A stretch of 64,000 nucleotides of DNA. Origin: Staphylococcus sp. M0911. GTDB taxonomy: Bacteria > Bacillota > Bacilli > Staphylococcales > Staphylococcaceae. Of this stretch, positions 42,653-50,873 are shown piece by piece (the first letter of the stretch is position 1; each line of letters begins with the position of its first letter). Made by a program: the position numbers and the translations under genes. The DNA lies in NCBI RefSeq assembly GCF_003491325.1, contig NZ_CP022881.1, positions 682,001-746,000 of the forward strand, given 5' to 3'. The notes under the pieces are model-generated. The model was not told where the DNA came from. It searched no databases and saw nothing but the letters and a program-made list of their open reading frames with translations.

Positions 42653-42681
42653 TTGACAAAAGGCCTATGAAATTATAAGAT
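42653..42681 (+). promoter_or_regulatory. Promoter of rplM-rpsI
   Basis: A perfect TTGACA (42653-42658), 17-base spacer and TAAGAT (42676-42681). It leaves a leader of about 225 bases before rplM. Confidence 0.8.
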
Positions 42682-42701
42682 TATTAACGGTATTGTTTTA
42701 T

Positions 42702-42740
42702 ATCCACCCCACGATAAGCCCCGGAATCTTATTGTGTTAC
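42702..42740 (+). promoter_or_regulatory. Leader hairpin upstream of rplM, consistent with an L13 autoregulatory leader
   Basis: CACGATAAG (42710-42718) pairs with CTTATTGTG (42728-42736) with one G-U, around a CCCCGGAAT loop, preceded by CCACCC. An L13 leader motif is known from low-GC Gram-positives; the position just after the start site fits, but I cannot align it to the model. Confidence 0.55.
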
Positions 42741-42915
42741 AAGATATATAAGCAAAATAGAACAACAGTTAACAAAATAAATGAAATCTACGCTTTAAAT
42801 CGTAACAATTTTTAAATCAAACCAAATAGAATATAGACATTACGGAAGTAACGATTGTTAATCAAGTTTGTCTAGAGTCTAAAACGAAGCATTTATTTTT
42901 AGGAGGACAATTATT

Positions 42916-43353
42916 ATGCGTCAAACATTTATGGCAAATGAATCAAACATTGAGCGCAAATGGTATGTTATCGATGCTGAAGGCCAAACATTAGGTCGTT
43001 TATCATCAGAAGTAGCATCTATCTTACGCGGTAAAAATAAAGTAACTTATACACCACACGTTGATACAGGTGATTATGTAATCATTATCAACGCTTCAAA
43101 AATTCAATTCACTGGTAATAAAGAACAAGACAAAATGTATTACCGTCACTCAAATCACCCAGGTGGTTTAAAATCAATTTCTGCTGGTGAATTAAGAAGA
43201 ACTAACCCAGAACGTTTACTTGAAACTTCAATTAAAGGTATGCTACCAAGCAGTCGTTTAGGCGAAAAACAAGGTAAAAAATTATTTGTATATGGTGGCG
43301 CTGAACATCCACACGCTGCACAACAACCAGAAAACTACGAGTTACGTGGTTAA
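42916..43353 (+). CDS. rplM: 50S ribosomal protein L13
   Basis: 145 residues with the usual [20 protein letters not shown] start, [27 protein letters not shown] and the basic [15 protein letters not shown]. One of the early 23S rRNA binders. TTAGGAGGAC precedes the ATG; rpsI follows after 19 bases. Confidence 0.98.
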   Translation: MRQTFMANESNIERKWYVIDAEGQTLGRLSSEVASILRGKNKVTYTPHVDTGDYVIIINASKIQFTGNKEQDKMYYRHSNHPGGLKSISAGELRRTNPERLLETSIKGMLPSSRLGEKQGKKLFVYGGAEHPHAAQQPENYELRG

Positions 43354-43372
43354 TTAGAAGGAGGAAATTACA

Positions 43373-43765
43373 TTGGCACAAGTTGAATATAAAGGCACAG
43401 GCCGTCGTAAAAACTCAGTAGCACGTGTACGTTTAGTACCAGGTGAAGGTAACATCAAAGTTAACAACCGTGACGTACGTGACTACTTACCATTTGAATC
43501 ATTAATCTTAGACTTAAACCAACCATTCGATGTTACTGAAACTAAAGGTAACTATGACGTTTTAGTTAACGTTCACGGTGGTGGATTCACAGGACAAGCA
43601 CAAGCTATCCGTCACGGAATCGCTCGTGCATTATTAGAAGCAGATCCTGAATACAGAGGTTCTTTAAAACGCGCTGGATTATTAACACGTGACCCACGTA
43701 TGAAAGAACGTAAAAAACCAGGTCTTAAAAAAGCTCGTCGTTCACCTCAATTCTCAAAACGTTAA
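43373..43765 (+). CDS. rpsI: 30S ribosomal protein S9
   Basis: 130 residues from a TTG start at 43373 ([20 protein letters not shown]) behind GAAGGAGG. It ends with the conserved [17 protein letters not shown], whose final Arg reaches the P-site tRNA; the 3' end is therefore complete despite the insertion next to it. Its terminator at 43829-43870 is one of two near-identical copies. Confidence 0.97.
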   Translation: MAQVEYKGTGRRKNSVARVRLVPGEGNIKVNNRDVRDYLPFESLILDLNQPFDVTETKGNYDVLVNVHGGGFTGQAQAIRHGIARALLEADPEYRGSLKRAGLLTRDPRMKERKKPGLKKARRSPQFSKR

Positions 43766-43828
43766 TATTGCCAAGATTGTTGCGAACTTGTTCGCAAACC
43801 AATTGGTTTACACATAATTGAGCAAAAA

Positions 43829-43870
43829 GCACTTCTCGAAATATCGAGAAGTGCTTTTTTGTGTTATTTA
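43829..43870 (+). repeat. Direct repeat copy 1: rpsI terminator, left edge of accessory segment
   Basis: A 12-bp perfect stem (GCACTTCTCGAA and TTCGAGAAGTGC-type arms around ATAT) followed by six T and GTGTTATTTA. A second copy lies at 45583-45625, differing by one extra T. Copy 1 serves rpsI. Confidence 0.85.
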
Positions 43871-43896
43871 AAGTTAATATTAATTATAAATATTTC

Positions 43897-43927
43897 TTGA
43901 AAGTAACGTTACGTTATCCCTTATGTT
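43897..43927 (+). promoter_or_regulatory. Candidate MerR-type promoter with 19-bp spacer and dyad
   Basis: TTGAAA (43897-43902) and TATGTT (43922-43927) are 19 bases apart, longer than the usual 17. Inside the spacer lies the dyad TAACGT-T-ACGTTA (43904-43916), close to its centre. MerR-family activators work on such long spacers by twisting the DNA, and a MerR regulator is encoded in this operon. Confidence 0.6.
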
Positions 43928-43950
43928 AGTTGTAAGGAGGTAAAAATCAT

Positions 43951-44865
43951 ATGTACAATATAAAATTAATTAGATCTGATGAAGTATACAGACAACTTGT
44001 TAGTATGGAAAAAGATAAACGAAACAAATATTTTAAAGAGAAAGTACTTAGAGAGTTTGAAATGAAGTTTCAAATACAGCAGATCCCTTTTGATAAAGAG
44101 AGCAGTAATAATTTTGATATATTTTCATATTTAGGACAATCGCATATTATTCCTAGTGAGATTAAATTAAATGACATAGACAAGATAAAAGAAATGGACA
44201 ACCATTTTTGGAATGATTGTGAACATTCAATAAAGCGTGCAATAAATCGATTTGAAATGTCTGATGTTCAACCTAAAATAAAAGAATATATATTTACAGC
44301 TTTATTAGGTGATGAAAATAAACCCACTATGTTCTTGAATCAAAATTATGTTGGGGATGGGGGCATACCAGGGTACATTATTTTATCATTAGTACCTAAT
44401 AGTTATACATTAAGTAGAGTTAAAAGTGCAATTGCTCATGAAATTAATCATAATATTAGATATCAATATGTTGATTGGGATGGTGGTTCATTAGCAGAAT
44501 TAATTGTAGCTGAAGGTTTAGCAGAAAATTTTGTGGAATCATTATATGGTACAGATTATATAGGTCCATGGGTAACATCAACAGACTGGAATAAGAACCA
44601 AAAATTAATCAAAAATCTTATAAAGAATAATTTAACTATTAATAATATTTTTGAATCAATCCCTTATTTATATGGTGATGAAATTTCAAAATCATATGGT
44701 GGCAAATCTAAGGGGATACCATACGCTGCTGGTTATGCATGTGGGTATTACTTAATAAAATATTATTTAGAAAAAACAAAATCTAGTATTGAAAAAGCAA
44801 CAATAATGTCAGCAAATGAAATTTTAAATGAGGTGGAAGCATTTTGGAATACCAATATAGTTTAA
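43951..44865 (+). CDS. Predicted zinc metalloprotease with DUF2268-like domain
   Basis: 304 residues without a signal peptide or membrane segment, so probably cytoplasmic. The zinc site is H163-E164-I165-N166-H167 in AHEINHN, with E188 in VAEGLAENF as likely third ligand, the arrangement of DUF2268 (YjaZ-like) proteins. PTMFLNQNYVGDGGIPGYI precedes it. AAGGAGG upstream is strong. The next gene, a MerR-TipAS regulator, overlaps its 3' end by 22 bases. Lower GC than the ribosomal genes beside it. The substrate is unknown. Assignment rests on motif and general similarity that I could not search. Confidence 0.75.
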   Translation: MYNIKLIRSDEVYRQLVSMEKDKRNKYFKEKVLREFEMKFQIQQIPFDKESSNNFDIFSYLGQSHIIPSEIKLNDIDKIKEMDNHFWNDCEHSIKRAINRFEMSDVQPKIKEYIFTALLGDENKPTMFLNQNYVGDGGIPGYIILSLVPNSYTLSRVKSAIAHEINHNIRYQYVDWDGGSLAELIVAEGLAENFVESLYGTDYIGPWVTSTDWNKNQKLIKNLIKNNLTINNIFESIPYLYGDEISKSYGGKSKGIPYAAGYACGYYLIKYYLEKTKSSIEKATIMSANEILNEVEAFWNTNIV

Positions 44866-45563
44866 AAGACATTATGAAAATAACAGGGGTAACCAAAAGA
44901 ACACTACATTATTATGATGAAATTGCATTACTAAAAGTTAAAAAGAATGAAAGCAATCATCGTATATATTCTCAGAAAGATTTAGTAAAGTTACAAAAAA
45001 TAATGTTATTAAAAAACATGGATATGAGTATTAAAGATATAAGTAAAATTATCAATAAAAATGATAGTGAATTGAAATTAGTATTACAAAATCAGAAAGA
45101 AATTTTAAAGAGAAAAATAGAAAGTTTAGAAAATACAAAGAGTGCAATTGAAAAGTATATTAAAGATGTTCCAATTACTGAAATTGAAGAATTAAATAGT
45201 ATACCTTTAGAGCAATATCGAGAAGAAGCAAAATTAAAATATGGACATACAGATACTTATAAAGAATTCATTATATCTAATGGTGAAACTCTATTTAATG
45301 AAGAAAAAATGAAAAAGTTTGAAGAAATCTTTCAAAAATTTAATAATCTGTCTTTACATAAAGTGAATGCTAGAAATGCGTATGATGTCGTATATGAGTG
45401 GAAAGATTTTATGAACCAAATTGGAATTTTTGATAATCAAATGCTTTGTTTAATAGCAGATACATATCAAAATGATGAAAGGTTTAATAATTATTTTAAA
45501 CGATACAAAAATCCATATATTACAGAATATATTTCTCAAGCAATTAACTATCATTTATCATAA
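44844..45563 (+). CDS. MerR-family regulator with TipAS-like ligand domain
   Basis: 239 residues. The N-terminal winged helix (ITGVTKRTLHYYDEIALLKVKKNESNHRIYS, residues 13-43) is classic MerR, followed by a coiled-coil dimer helix to about 115. The C-terminal region from about 120 (EQYREEAKLKYGHTDTYKEF and later AYDVVYEWKDFM) resembles TipAS, the drug-binding domain of the thiopeptide sensor TipAL. Start TTG at 44844 after GAGGTGG, inside the metalloprotease gene. It probably activates the long-spacer promoter upstream of its own operon when a ligand binds. Ligand unknown. Confidence 0.82.
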   Translation: MEYQYSLKDIMKITGVTKRTLHYYDEIALLKVKKNESNHRIYSQKDLVKLQKIMLLKNMDMSIKDISKIINKNDSELKLVLQNQKEILKRKIESLENTKSAIEKYIKDVPITEIEELNSIPLEQYREEAKLKYGHTDTYKEFIISNGETLFNEEKMKKFEEIFQKFNNLSLHKVNARNAYDVVYEWKDFMNQIGIFDNQMLCLIADTYQNDERFNNYFKRYKNPYITEYISQAINYHLS

Positions 45564-45582
45564 TGAGTTTAGAGTAAATCGA

Positions 45583-45625
45583 GCACTTCTCGAAATATCG
45601 AGAAGTGCTTTTTTTGTGTTATTTA
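45583..45625. repeat. Direct repeat copy 2: terminator, right edge of accessory segment
   Basis: Same stem and tail as 43829-43870 with seven instead of six T. It ends the MerR transcript and, on the other strand, sits at the end of the sirtuin gene, whose stop codon (45619-45621) lies inside the repeat. Confidence 0.85.
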
Positions 45626-46347
45626 TTTAATTCTGAAACAACATCTATCATGTCATCATTAATGACTAAAGAAGCATAAGAGTCATAAGGGGTATTATCT
45701 TTATTGATAATAATTAAATTGTCACCTTTGAAATTGGATATGAGACCAGCAGCAGGTTGCACCACTAAAGAAGAGCCTAGTACAACTAATGTGTCTGCAT
45801 TTTCAATTTTCTGTATTGCACGCATTATAACATTTTGATCCAACATTTCCCCGTATAATACGATGTCAGGTCGAATAGTTGCGCCGCAGATATCGCATTG
45901 CTTTAATTGTCTTTCAATGACGTCTTTTTTAGAATATTGTTGATGACATTGATTGCAATAAAAGGTGTTAAGTGACCCATGCAACTCATCTACGTGCTTG
46001 CTACCTGCATCCGAATGGAATCCATCGATATTCTGTGTAATGACACCTAAAGATTTTTCCTCATCTTCTAATTGGGCGATCCATTGATGAACAGTATTTG
46101 GAGCCTTATCTATGTACATTAATCTTTTATGACAAAAATTAATAAAACCTTCTGGATCATCTTGTAAATAATCGCGACTTAATAAATATTCTGGAGAATA
46201 ACCTTCTTTAGATATTTCATCAAATAATCCTCCCATAGAGCGAAAGTCAGGTACACCGCTTGCTACCGAAACACCTGCACCTGTAAAAAATACAATGTTA
46301 CTAGATTGATTTAGTATATTTTTTAAAGATTCAATTTTATTCTTCAA
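45619..46347 (-). CDS. cobB: NAD-dependent protein deacylase, sirtuin family
   Basis: Removes acyl groups from lysines using NAD+. GAGVSVASGVPDFRS at residues 23-37, TQNIDGFH at 104-111, the catalytic H123 in ELHGS, and four zinc cysteines C131, C134, C151, C154 are all in place; DIVLYGEML and VLGSSLVVQPAAGL complete the NAD site. 242 residues, normal for the class. The stop lies in the terminator repeat. Stand-alone gene, convergent with the accessory operon. Confidence 0.92.
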   Translation of the reverse strand: MKNKIESLKNILNQSSNIVFFTGAGVSVASGVPDFRSMGGLFDEISKEGYSPEYLLSRDYLQDDPEGFINFCHKRLMYIDKAPNTVHQWIAQLEDEEKSLGVITQNIDGFHSDAGSKHVDELHGSLNTFYCNQCHQQYSKKDVIERQLKQCDICGATIRPDIVLYGEMLDQNVIMRAIQKIENADTLVVLGSSLVVQPAAGLISNFKGDNLIIINKDNTPYDSYASLVINDDMIDVVSELNK

Positions 46348-46375
46348 AAAGACACCCCATTTTCATAAAAATTTA

Positions 46376-46404
46376 TCTATACTTTAACTTTATCTCAATC
46401 ACAA
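46376..46404 (-). promoter_or_regulatory. Candidate promoter of the sirtuin gene
   Basis: On the minus strand TTGTGA (46404-46399) and TATAGA (46381-46376) are 17 bases apart, just upstream of the coding start. Matches are four of six at each box. Confidence 0.4.
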
Positions 46405-46609
46405 AAACACTTTACAATGATATTATAATAATAAAGCTATTGATATTGAAGACGCCTGTAATTTAATAAAGGGTCAATATAAGATGGAATTTACATAAAA
46501 CTAGCATGTTAAACATTAGTAGAGACATAGTGAGTAATATTTATGTTTAAATATCATTATATTACAATCAATAATATATTGTAGAGCCTAATTAAGGAGG
46601 CAAAATAAA

Positions 46610-47365
46610 GTGAATAAGCACGACCGTTTAGATGCGATTGCTAAATTAGTAAATAAAAAAGGAACTGTGAGAACCAATGAAATAGTAGATGGATTAAATG
46701 TTTCCGATATGACTGTAAGAAGAGATCCAGTAGAACTTGAAAACCAAGGTATATTGACGAAAATACATGGTGGTGCACGAAGTAACTCTACTTTTCAGTA
46801 TAAAGAGATGTTACATAAAGAAAAACACACACATCAAATGGAAGAAAAAAGGTATATAGCTAAAAAAGCAATTTCATTAATTGAAGATGGTGATACATTA
46901 TTTTTAGGACCTGGAACTACTGTAGAAATTTTAGCAGAAGAGATTAATCATCATTCACTTACAGTCATTACGAATTGTTTACCTGTATACAAAATACTAT
47001 TAGAAAAACAAACCACTAATTTCCGTGTCTACTTATTAGGCGGGGAAATGAGACATTTGACCGAAGCATTTGTAGGTGAAATGGCCAATACGATACTTGA
47101 AAAACTACGTTTTAGTAAAATGTTCTTTAGTAGCAATGGTGTTAAAAATGGTGTTGTCATGACTTCTTCAATGGATGAAGCATATACACAACAACTTGCA
47201 TTAGAACATTCTATTGAGAAGTATTTGCTCATCGACCATTCGAAAGTTGGAAAAGAAGATTTCACATCTTTTTGTCATTTAGATGACTTGACAGCAGTCG
47301 TTATGGATGTAACGGATAATGAAAAGTTAGATCAAATAAAATCATATATTGAAGTCGTAGAATAA
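46610..47365 (+). CDS. lacR: Lactose phosphotransferase system repressor LacR (DeoR family)
   Basis: 251 residues: an N-terminal DeoR helix-turn-helix ([28 protein letters not shown], residues 21-48) and a sugar-phosphate isomerase-like domain with [12 protein letters not shown]. It represses lacABCDFEG and is released by tagatose 6-phosphate. Residue 40 is proline (codon CCA at 46727) in VRRDPVELE, where DeoR proteins have leucine; this falls in the recognition helix and may weaken DNA binding. GGAGG precedes a GTG at 46610. It has its own hairpin terminator, so it is transcribed separately from lacA. Confidence 0.93.
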   Translation: MNKHDRLDAIAKLVNKKGTVRTNEIVDGLNVSDMTVRRDPVELENQGILTKIHGGARSNSTFQYKEMLHKEKHTHQMEEKRYIAKKAISLIEDGDTLFLGPGTTVEILAEEINHHSLTVITNCLPVYKILLEKQTTNFRVYLLGGEMRHLTEAFVGEMANTILEKLRFSKMFFSSNGVKNGVVMTSSMDEAYTQQLALEHSIEKYLLIDHSKVGKEDFTSFCHLDDLTAVVMDVTDNEKLDQIKSYIEVVE

Positions 47366-47378
47366 TATTAAAATTAAC

Positions 47379-47414
47379 AAAAACCTTGAATCAATCGATT
47401 CAAGGTTTTTATTT
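47379..47414 (+). terminator. lacR terminator
   Basis: AAAACCTTGAATC (47380-47392) and GATTCAAGGTTTT (47397-47409) form a 13-bp stem with a 4-base loop, then a T-rich run. Confidence 0.85.
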
Positions 47415-47457
47415 TGTTCATAAATTCAACAGTTTTAATCAATTTCCCAAACATTAA

Positions 47458-47514
47458 TGTGTGATAATCACACAATTTAATTATAAATGTTTGAATAAAC
47501 TATGAATTCAAACA
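47458..47514 (+). promoter_or_regulatory. Two palindromes upstream of the lac promoter, candidate LacR operators
   Basis: TGTGTGAT-A-ATCACACA at 47458-47474 is a perfect 17-bp dyad. TGTTTGAAT (47488-47496) and ATTCAAACA (47506-47514) form a 9-bp inverted repeat with a 9-base centre. Both precede the lacA promoter. LacR is the obvious candidate binder; which site it uses is not known from sequence. Confidence 0.55.
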
Positions 47515-47532
47515 AAATAACAACATATTATG

Positions 47533-47561
47533 TTGAATTGATGTTTGATTACGTTTATAAT
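47533..47561 (+). promoter_or_regulatory. lac operon promoter
   Basis: TTGAAT (47533-47538), 17-base spacer and a perfect TATAAT (47556-47561), 79 bases before lacA. Confidence 0.75.
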
Positions 47562-47640
47562 TTAAACATGAAGATTTGAAAGCCTTTTCTCTAATTTTTG
47601 AAAGTCGCTTTTAATTAATAAATCAAAAAGGAGATTTTTT

Positions 47641-48069
47641 ATGACAATCATTATTGGATCAGATGTTGATGGTAAACGTTTAAAAGATTTAATTAAAACA
47701 TACCTAGTTGAAAAGAATTTCGATGTTTTAGACGTAACAGAAGGTAAAGAATTAGATTTCGTTGATTCTACACTTGCCATAGCGAAAGAAGTACAAAAGA
47801 ACGATGACAATTTAGGAATTGCAATCGATGCTTTTGGTGTAGGTAGCTTTATGACTGCTACAAAAATTAAAGGCATGATTGCTGCAGAAGTATCGGATGA
47901 AAGATCTGCTTATATGACAAGAGGTCACAACAATTCAAAAATGATCACTATGGGTTCAGAAATTGTAGGGGATACTTTAGCTAAAAATGTAGTTAAAGGA
48001 TTCGTTAATGGTCACTATGATGGCGGACGTCATCAAATACGTGTAGATATGCTTAATAAAATGTGCTAA
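47641..48069 (+). CDS. lacA: Galactose-6-phosphate isomerase subunit LacA
   Basis: 142-residue RpiB-fold subunit that, with LacB, converts galactose 6-phosphate (from LacG) to tagatose 6-phosphate. [20 protein letters not shown] at the start and [24 protein letters not shown] are the usual segments. LacA lacks the catalytic Cys region of LacB, and the enzyme is an AB complex. AAAGGAG precedes the ATG. First gene of lacABCDFEG. Confidence 0.96.
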   Translation: MTIIIGSDVDGKRLKDLIKTYLVEKNFDVLDVTEGKELDFVDSTLAIAKEVQKNDDNLGIAIDAFGVGSFMTATKIKGMIAAEVSDERSAYMTRGHNNSKMITMGSEIVGDTLAKNVVKGFVNGHYDGGRHQIRVDMLNKMC

Positions 48070-48086
48070 TTAAAGGAGGATAAAAA

Positions 48087-48602
48087 ATGAAGATAGCTTT
48101 AGGTTGCGATCATATAGTAACTGATACAAAAATGGAAGTTTCACAATTCTTAAAATCAAAAGGTCATGAAGTCATTGACGTTGGGACTTATGATTTTACA
48201 AGAACACATTATCCAATCTTCGGAAAAAAAGTAGGAGAACAAGTCACTAGTGGAAATGCAGATTTAGGTATTTGTATTTGCGGAACAGGTGTAGGGATAA
48301 ACAATGCAGTAAATAAAGTCCCAGGCGTTAGAGCAGCACTTGTACGTGATATGACATCAGCACTATACGCTAAAGAAGAACTCAATGCAAATGTCATTGG
48401 TTTTGGTGGGAAAATCATTGGTGAACTTTTAATGTGCGATATTATCGAAGCATTTATCGATGCTAAATATAAACCAACAGAAAAAAATGAAAAGTTAATT
48501 GCAAAAATTAAACATTTAGAAACGCATAATGCAGATCAAGCTGATCCTCATTTCTTCGATGAATTTTTAGAAAAATGGGACAAAGGCGAATATCACGATT
48601 AA
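48087..48602 (+). CDS. lacB: Galactose-6-phosphate isomerase subunit LacB
   Basis: 171 residues. RpiB-type sugar-phosphate motifs [15 protein letters not shown] and the catalytic loop [20 protein letters not shown] with the active Cys near residue 66 are present. Partner of LacA, 17 bases upstream. The C-terminal extension ([19 protein letters not shown]) is also found in S. aureus LacB. Confidence 0.96.
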   Translation: MKIALGCDHIVTDTKMEVSQFLKSKGHEVIDVGTYDFTRTHYPIFGKKVGEQVTSGNADLGICICGTGVGINNAVNKVPGVRAALVRDMTSALYAKEELNANVIGFGGKIIGELLMCDIIEAFIDAKYKPTEKNEKLIAKIKHLETHNADQADPHFFDEFLEKWDKGEYHD

Positions 48603-48614
48603 AGGATGACGCAT

Positions 48615-49547
48615 ATGATATTAACACTAACATTAAATCCATCAGTAGATATTTCATATGCAATTGAAGCGTTTCATCTCGATACAGTTAATCGAGTATC
48701 AAATATTGATAAAACAGCAGGTGGTAAAGGTCTTAATGTGACACGTGTATTAAGTCAAGTAGGTGAGCCAGTTACTGCTAGTGGATTACTAGGTGGTCCA
48801 TTAGGAGATTTTATTGAAAATCAATTAGACGATTCACAAATTAAACATTCATTTTTCAAAATTAATGAGCCAACGAGAAATTGTATTGCAGTACTACATC
48901 AAGGAAAGCAAACAGAAATTTTAGAACAAGGTCCTACGATTAGTAAAGAAGAAGGGGCTAATTTTTTAAAACACGTTGATACATTAATTAAAAAAATAGA
49001 TGTTGTAGCCATATCAGGTAGCTTACCAAAAGGATTAAATCAGGATTATTATTCAAAGATTATTGAGAAATGTCATGAACATCAATTACCAGTCATACTA
49101 GATAGTTCTGGTGACACATTAATGACATCTATACACTCGTCATTCAAACCAACAGTCATAAAACCTAATATAGATGAACTATATCAACTTTTAAATCAAC
49201 CAGTGGATGAAAGTATAGAAGGACTTAAGAAAGCACTTAACAATCCCATTTTCAATGATATTGAATGGGTTATTGTGTCATTAGGTGCTAAAGGTATGTT
49301 TGCTAAGCATCATAATCAATTCTATAAAGTTAATATTCCATCTATCGAAGTATTAAACCCAGTTGGTTCAGGTGACTCTACAGTAGCTGGTATCGCTTCT
49401 GCATTGTTAAATCGTGAGAGTGATGAGCAACTACTTAAAAAGGCGAATACATTAGGTATGTTGAATGCTCAAGAATCACGTACTGGATATGTCAATTTAA
49501 ATAATTATGATGATTTGTATCATCAAATTGAATTATTAGAGGTGTAA
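48615..49547 (+). CDS. lacC: Tagatose-6-phosphate kinase LacC
   Basis: PfkB-family kinase, 310 residues, that makes tagatose 1,6-bisphosphate from tagatose 6-phosphate and ATP. The [13 protein letters not shown] sugar site and [13 protein letters not shown] catalytic loop (Asp base) are typical. I start at 48615, ten bases after AAAGG; an in-frame ATG at 48606 would sit on the ribosome site and add MTH. Ends with EVLEV-like LLEV as in other staphylococci. Confidence 0.95.
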   Translation: MILTLTLNPSVDISYAIEAFHLDTVNRVSNIDKTAGGKGLNVTRVLSQVGEPVTASGLLGGPLGDFIENQLDDSQIKHSFFKINEPTRNCIAVLHQGKQTEILEQGPTISKEEGANFLKHVDTLIKKIDVVAISGSLPKGLNQDYYSKIIEKCHEHQLPVILDSSGDTLMTSIHSSFKPTVIKPNIDELYQLLNQPVDESIEGLKKALNNPIFNDIEWVIVSLGAKGMFAKHHNQFYKVNIPSIEVLNPVGSGDSTVAGIASALLNRESDEQLLKKANTLGMLNAQESRTGYVNLNNYDDLYHQIELLEV

Positions 49548-49550
49548 ATA

Positions 49551-50522
49551 ATGGTAAAAACTCAAAATAAAACGGCAGCAATTTCACAATTAAGTAATGA
49601 ACAAGGTGTTATTTCAGCACTTGCATTTGACCAACGTGGTGCTTTAAAACGTATGATGGCTAAATATCAAACTGGTGAGCCGACAGTTGAACAAATTGAA
49701 CAATTAAAAGTTTTAGTAGCAGAAGAATTAACTCAATATGCTTCATCTATCTTACTTGACCCAGAATATGGCTTACCTGCAACAGAAGCAAGAAATAAAA
49801 ATTGTGGTTTATTATTAGCTTATGAAAAAACTGGTTACGACGTAAATGCTAAAGGCCGCTTACCAGATTGTTTAGTTGAATGGTCAGCAAAACGACTAAA
49901 AGAACAAGGCGCAGACGCAGTTAAATTCTTATTATATTATGACGTTGATGATGAAGAACAAATCAATATTCAAAAGCAAGCTTATATCGAAAGAATCGGT
50001 TCAGAATGTGTTGCAGAAGATATTCCATTCTTCTTAGAAGTTCTATCATATGATGACAATATTTCAGATAACGGTAGTGTTGAATTTGCAAAAGTGAAAC
50101 CTAGAAAAGTGAATGAAGCTATGAAATTATTCTCTGAACCTCGTTTCAACGTTGATGTATTAAAAGTAGAGGTACCTGTAAATATGAAATATGTTGAAGG
50201 CTTTGCAGATGGAGAGGTTGTTTATACTAAAGAAGAAGCGGCACAACATTTCAGAGATCAAGAGGCTGCAACAAATTTACCATACATTTATTTAAGTGCT
50301 GGTGTATCTGCCGAATTATTCCAAGAAACATTAAAATTTGCACATGAAGCAGGTGCCAAATTTAATGGTGTACTTTGTGGACGTGCTACATGGGCAGGTG
50401 CTGTTCAAGTATATATTGAACAAGGTGAAGCAGCAGCTCGTGAGTGGTTACGTACAACTGGATTTAAAAATATCGATGATCTTAACAAAGTACTTACTAA
50501 AACAGCAACATCTTGGAAATAA
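49551..50522 (+). CDS. lacD: Tagatose 1,6-diphosphate aldolase LacD
   Basis: Class I aldolase of 323 residues that splits tagatose 1,6-bisphosphate into dihydroxyacetone phosphate and glyceraldehyde 3-phosphate. [41 protein letters not shown] and LEVLSYDDN include the Schiff-base lysine segment. GAGGTGTAAATA precedes the ATG, only three bases after lacC. Streptococcal LacD paralogues have a second role in virulence control; nothing here bears on that. Confidence 0.96.
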   Translation: MVKTQNKTAAISQLSNEQGVISALAFDQRGALKRMMAKYQTGEPTVEQIEQLKVLVAEELTQYASSILLDPEYGLPATEARNKNCGLLLAYEKTGYDVNAKGRLPDCLVEWSAKRLKEQGADAVKFLLYYDVDDEEQINIQKQAYIERIGSECVAEDIPFFLEVLSYDDNISDNGSVEFAKVKPRKVNEAMKLFSEPRFNVDVLKVEVPVNMKYVEGFADGEVVYTKEEAAQHFRDQEAATNLPYIYLSAGVSAELFQETLKFAHEAGAKFNGVLCGRATWAGAVQVYIEQGEAAAREWLRTTGFKNIDDLNKVLTKTATSWK

Positions 50523-50553
50523 ATGACATTGATTTGAGGGGAGTATAGCGCTC

Positions 50554-50865
50554 ATGAATAGAGAAGAAGTACAATTAATTGGATTTGAAATTGTGGCATT
50601 TGCGGGAGATGCACGTTCTAAGTTTTTAGAAGCATTAACAGCCGCACAAAATAAAGATTTCGACAAAGCTGAAGCTTTAATTGAAGAAGGTAAAAGCCTT
50701 ATTGCAGATGCGCATAAAGCACAAACTAGTCTTTTAGCTAAAGAAGCTCAAGGAGAAGATATCGCATATAGTGTGACAATGATGCATGGTCAAGACCATT
50801 TAATGACTACGATTTTATTAAAAGATGTCATGTCACATTTAATAGAATTATATAAAAGAGGGTGA
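50554..50865 (+). CDS. lacF: Lactose-specific PTS enzyme IIA (LacF)
   Basis: 103-residue all-helical trimeric IIA component. H78 in TMMHGQDH is the phosphorylation site, with D81 and H82 completing the conserved HGQDHLM. It takes phosphate from HPr and passes it to the IIB domain of LacE. GAGGGGAG precedes the ATG at 50554. Confidence 0.97.
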   Translation: MNREEVQLIGFEIVAFAGDARSKFLEALTAAQNKDFDKAEALIEEGKSLIADAHKAQTSLLAKEAQGEDIAYSVTMMHGQDHLMTTILLKDVMSHLIELYKRG

Positions 50866-50873
50866 AGACCTTG

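Noticed and set aside
47575..47613. CcpA cre-like sequences before lacA (TGAAAGCCTTTTCT and TGAAAGTCGCTTTTA)
   Set aside because: The first lacks the central CG and has a second mismatch; the second has one extra base in its core. Carbon control of lac is plausible but not shown here.
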